Positions 61,824-64,000 of a stretch of DNA of 64,000 nucleotides are shown here, piece by piece. Under the pieces are notes generated by a model. The model had not been told where the DNA came from. It saw only the letters and a program-made list of their open reading frames with translations, and made no database searches. A program made the translations under genes and the position numbers. The DNA comes from Paenibacillus marchantiae (GTDB taxonomy: Bacteria > Bacillota > Bacilli > Paenibacillales > Paenibacillaceae), in NCBI RefSeq assembly GCF_028771845.1, contig NZ_CP118270.1, positions 4,464,001 through 4,528,000 of the forward strand. Direction: 5' to 3'. The first letter of the stretch is position 1; each line of letters opens with the position of its first letter.

Positions 61824-62729
61824 TCATTCTTCAATATAAGCTGAAATCTGTTCCGAAAGCTTGTTGAGAGCTTCTAAACGCAAGCTGTAAGAGGTCGTTT
61901 TCTGGTTATAATGCACGATGACAAGCCCCGCTGCCCTTAATGAAATCAGGTGGTAGTGAACCGTACTTTTAGAAAGTTTAACCTCGCTAACGATCTCAGT
62001 GAATGTTAACTGCCTTCCAGCCAACAGGCGGAGGATATATAATCTGGTCTCGTCGGACAAAGCTCGCGTTAGACGCAACAACCGATGTTCAGGCCGACCC
62101 GTTGCTGGTGGGAGAATATCGGCAGAGTAACTTGTGAAAATCACTTCATCAAAGATGGCTGAGGTGACAAAGGGACGAGCATGATATTGAGGGATTAGAA
62201 TCACTTGTTTGAGCAGAGGGGTGGGGTATAGACGCATACCTTCTGTTGCCTCCTCATAGACCTCTAAGTCATTGGTTCCGTTTAAACTGGACTGTCTGGT
62301 TTCAGCTTCTAAGGCGAGACCTTCGATAATCGCCGAATCAATTTGGCTGAAATAGTGGGTATCCCATTCACGCAGCGCTTCGGATGTCCGGCTGCGCAGT
62401 TCCGGGAGATTGGAGGGAACGGACAACTTCACATTAGCAGCGATGTCATATAGCTGGCCCGTGGTTAGGTCTTCAAGCCAATCCAAAAAACCACTCACTG
62501 AGCGTTCACCGGGACAACTCCAAATATAAGGTGCAAGGCTAAAATCATCTACAAGTTTCATCGTCTCCCGCATTTGTTGTAGTTTGGCAGGTGCGAACCG
62601 ATCTTGTACTTCTCTGACCCATAGTTTTCCAGCATCCAGAGCATTATGATTCTGTTTACTCATGAAAACCGTCAGGCTGCTTACACATTCATAAATGGGC
62701 GCGAAATCAACTTCCACTTTGTAGTTCAT
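61824..62729 (-). CDS. ArsR-family repressor with long N-terminal sensor domain
   Basis: A 301-residue regulator. The C-terminal 80 residues are a winged helix (ALSDETRLYILRLLAGRQLT; SEVKLSKSTVHYHLISLRAA). The first 210 residues (MNYKVEVDFAPIYECVSSL) are a DUF5937-like domain of unknown ligand specificity. The lone Cys15 and Cys85 are not a classical metal site, so a small molecule may be sensed. It heads an operon with the MFS gene, and a perfect palindrome lies just before it. Confidence 0.87.
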   Translation of the reverse strand: MNYKVEVDFAPIYECVSSLTVFMSKQNHNALDAGKLWVREVQDRFAPAKLQQMRETMKLVDDFSLAPYIWSCPGERSVSGFLDWLEDLTTGQLYDIAANVKLSVPSNLPELRSRTSEALREWDTHYFSQIDSAIIEGLALEAETRQSSLNGTNDLEVYEEATEGMRLYPTPLLKQVILIPQYHARPFVTSAIFDEVIFTSYSADILPPATGRPEHRLLRLTRALSDETRLYILRLLAGRQLTFTEIVSEVKLSKSTVHYHLISLRAAGLVIVHYNQKTTSYSLRLEALNKLSEQISAYIEE

Positions 62730-62754
62730 AGCTCGAATTTCCCCCTTGTCTTTC

Positions 62755-62776
62755 TTGTTCTATATTTATAGAACAA
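62755..62776. promoter_or_regulatory. 22-base palindromic operator of the ArsR-MFS operon
   Basis: TTGTTCTATA, central TT, TATAGAACAA: perfect ten-base arms. It covers the start region of the divergent-free promoter at 62789-62817. A further GAACAA/TTGTT pair stands at 62781-62803. Confidence 0.65.
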
Positions 62777-62788
62777 CTAGTTTGTTTT

Positions 62789-62817
62789 ATTGTATACGAA
62801 CAATTATGGGTTTGCAA
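62789..62817 (-). promoter_or_regulatory. Promoter of the ArsR-MFS operon
   Basis: Minus strand: TTGCAA (62812-62817), 17 bases, TACAAT (62789-62794). Operator palindromes overlap or follow it. Confidence 0.55.
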
Positions 62818-62853
62818 CAAAAATGTCCAATGATTTACTTATTCTCTTCAACG

Positions 62854-62899
62854 AAAAAAGACGTTCCCACGGGTGGCGAGCACCTGAAGAAGCGTCTTT
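62854..62899 (-). terminator. Intrinsic terminator after the MBL-fold gene
   Basis: Minus strand: AAAGACG and CGTCTTT form the base of a hairpin with inner AGGTG/CACC pairing, followed by TTT. Confidence 0.6.
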
Positions 62900-62979
62900 A
62901 TGATTTATATTGACAGCAAAATGAGCAGTCTGGTTTTAAAATAACTGAATAATACTTACCGATAGTGTATATTGAAAAT

Positions 62980-63642
62980 TTAATCTTGGTTGAGTGCTGC
63001 TATCTGATCTTTCACATTTACATTACTTAATCCCCCGTGGTAACAAATGACAGATGTAATATCGAAATCTGCATATTTTCTCAACGAGAGCTTTGCTGCG
63101 TTCATATCCGGTGTAGTCGGGGCGTGAATTCCACCAAGTATACCTTCTACACTGTACATGGAATCCCCGGCAATGAGAGTTTTACTTTCCTTCAAATAAA
63201 GACTGATATGACCGGGTGTGTGTCCAGGCGTGTGAATAACGCGAATCCCACCGCAAAACGGCAGTTCCTGACCATCTATTAAAGTATGGTTTACTGTGCC
63301 CTTTGGCGGATTATCCAGGTGACCATCTTTTATCAGAGGCAGTTCCCCTTGGATGTACGGCTTATCCAATTCGTGTGCATATACATAAACAGCGTTGCCA
63401 CGCGTCTGTAAAATCTCCGGTAGATTCCCTATATGATCGACATCCTGATGGGTCAAAATAACTGCATTTAATTGGTCTATTGAAACGCCAGCCTTCTCCA
63501 TTGCCACACGCAAATCCTTAAATTGACCTGGAAAACCAGTGTCTATTAGAATAGTCATTTCTTGATCCTTTAAAAGAATAGGGTGTATCACATTCCCAGG
63601 ATAGTCCAGATGGAGCATTTCGACTCCCTTTGAAATTTCCAT
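62980..63642 (-). CDS. MBL-fold metallo-hydrolase
   Basis: A 220-residue metal-dependent hydrolase (YflN/glyoxalase II-like). LTHQDVDHIGN is the HxHxDH-type metal motif with the second His replaced by Asp, a variant seen in this branch. HTPGHTPGHISLYL holds His for metal 1 and LIAGDSM the bridging Asp; ICYHGGLSN gives the final His. ATG 63642 follows ACGGAGG; 20 upstream codons are excluded. It stands alone, divergent from an ECF sigma gene. Substrate (thioester, lactone) is unknown. Confidence 0.88.
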   Translation of the reverse strand: MEISKGVEMLHLDYPGNVIHPILLKDQEMTILIDTGFPGQFKDLRVAMEKAGVSIDQLNAVILTHQDVDHIGNLPEILQTRGNAVYVYAHELDKPYIQGELPLIKDGHLDNPPKGTVNHTLIDGQELPFCGGIRVIHTPGHTPGHISLYLKESKTLIAGDSMYSVEGILGGIHAPTTPDMNAAKLSLRKYADFDITSVICYHGGLSNVNVKDQIAALNQD

Positions 63643-63816
63643 AATATTAATCCTCCGTAGAAAGAAATTTATAAATAAAGTATCTCTTTGTAAACGAATC
63701 AAGTCATTAAAAAGATACGGGATAGAATTGGAAAAAAGATTATTGTTTTCTCGTGAACCAAACCAAGTATAGGATGATCTAATGAATAGAAGGAATGAAG
63801 GGAAGGGGGAGCATTG

Positions 63817-64000
63817 GTGGATTTATCAGAAAAAGCCGAACTTGCAAGGCAAGGAGATAAGGAAGCTTTTGTATTTTTAATACGTGCTGTTCAACAAAGC
63901 CTATTTGTTATAGGAAGATCAATCGTTAAAACGGATGAAGATTGTGCAGATGCGATACAGGAGACCATTGCTAAAGCTTTTTCTAATGTACATACACTGA
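63817..64000 (+). CDS. ECF sigma-70 factor, 3' end cut off by the window
   Basis: The frame runs off the right edge without a stop; 61 codons are seen. KAELARQGDKEAFVFLIRAV and TDEDCADAIQETIAKAFSNV are region 2 of an extracytoplasmic-function sigma factor. GTG 63817 is seven bases after AAGGGGG; TTG one codon earlier is possible. The gene is divergent from the MBL-fold gene. An anti-sigma gene is to be expected downstream, outside the window. Confidence 0.8.
   Translation, partial: MDLSEKAELARQGDKEAFVFLIRAVQQSLFVIGRSIVKTDEDCADAIQETIAKAFSNVHTL

Noticed and set aside
1-64000. CRISPR array, tRNA/rRNA genes, insertion sequences or prophage
   Set aside because: No regularly spaced repeats, no cloverleaf-type segments with CCA/T-loop, no transposase or phage genes were found on either strand.

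Overview
The window looks like chromosomal DNA of a Paenibacillus-type soil bacterium (Bacillota). The evidence is moderate GC content, strong AGGAGG-type ribosome binding sites with frequent TTG/GTG starts, two giant exported proteins with C-terminal S-layer homology (SLH) triplets, Lpl-type sugar ABC transporters, bacillithiol genes (yojF/bshB2), CcpA-type cre sites and many U-tract terminators. I see no rRNA, tRNA, CRISPR array, insertion sequence or prophage. Both edges cut a gene: an ABC permease on the left and an ECF sigma factor on the right.

Layout. 1-7.8 kb: the tail of a sugar ABC operon (permease, binding lipoprotein) followed by two large carbohydrate-active proteins (a DUF4965/'glutaminase A'-type toroid protein and a GH106-like hydrolase). 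7.9-11.3 kb: a PTS EIICB gene and nanE, with a convergent RpiR-family regulator; the PTS promoter carries a cre site and a large palindrome. 11.4-15.5 kb: an SLH-anchored phosphoesterase with an internal tandem duplication. 15.6-30.8 kb: mixed small operons: AraC regulator, SDR, SufR-like regulator divergent from an MFS-HxlR-receiver-IscA-MurB-Rrf2-flavin reductase run, an ECF sigma factor fused to a dead peptidase-like domain, a second SDR, a phosphotransferase, a TetR/HXXEE pair and an alpha/beta hydrolase.

30.8-51 kb is the main catabolic island. A GntR/LacI hybrid repressor faces a nine-gene operon: binding lipoprotein, two permeases, GH38 alpha-mannosidase, an SLH-anchored protein with two beta-helix domains, an enolase-superfamily dehydratase, an SDR epimerase/dehydrogenase, a GH99-like secreted enzyme and a cytosolic GH43. 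A separately transcribed secreted GH43 multidomain enzyme with a perfect cre site follows. My reading is that surface and secreted enzymes cut a mannose- and possibly uronate- or pentose-containing glycan, the ABC system imports oligomers, and the cytosolic enzymes finish the job. The exact substrate is not decided by sequence alone.

51-64 kb: housekeeping and small regulatory units: endonuclease IV, yojF-bshB2, two orphan secreted/membrane proteins, DUF817-uppP, folD under a ZTP riboswitch with an intrinsic terminator, a stalk-domain protein, MarR plus two nitroreductase-like genes, an ArsR-MFS operon, an MBL-fold hydrolase and the start of an ECF sigma gene.

The observations I rate highest are: paired 13-bp operator-like repeats that each overlap the -35 box of the two divergent promoters at 30.83-31.02 kb; the ECF sigma/degenerate gluzincin fusion; the operator shared between the PTS-nanE promoter and the RpiR regulator; and the surface-anchored double beta-helix protein inside an alpha-mannosidase operon.
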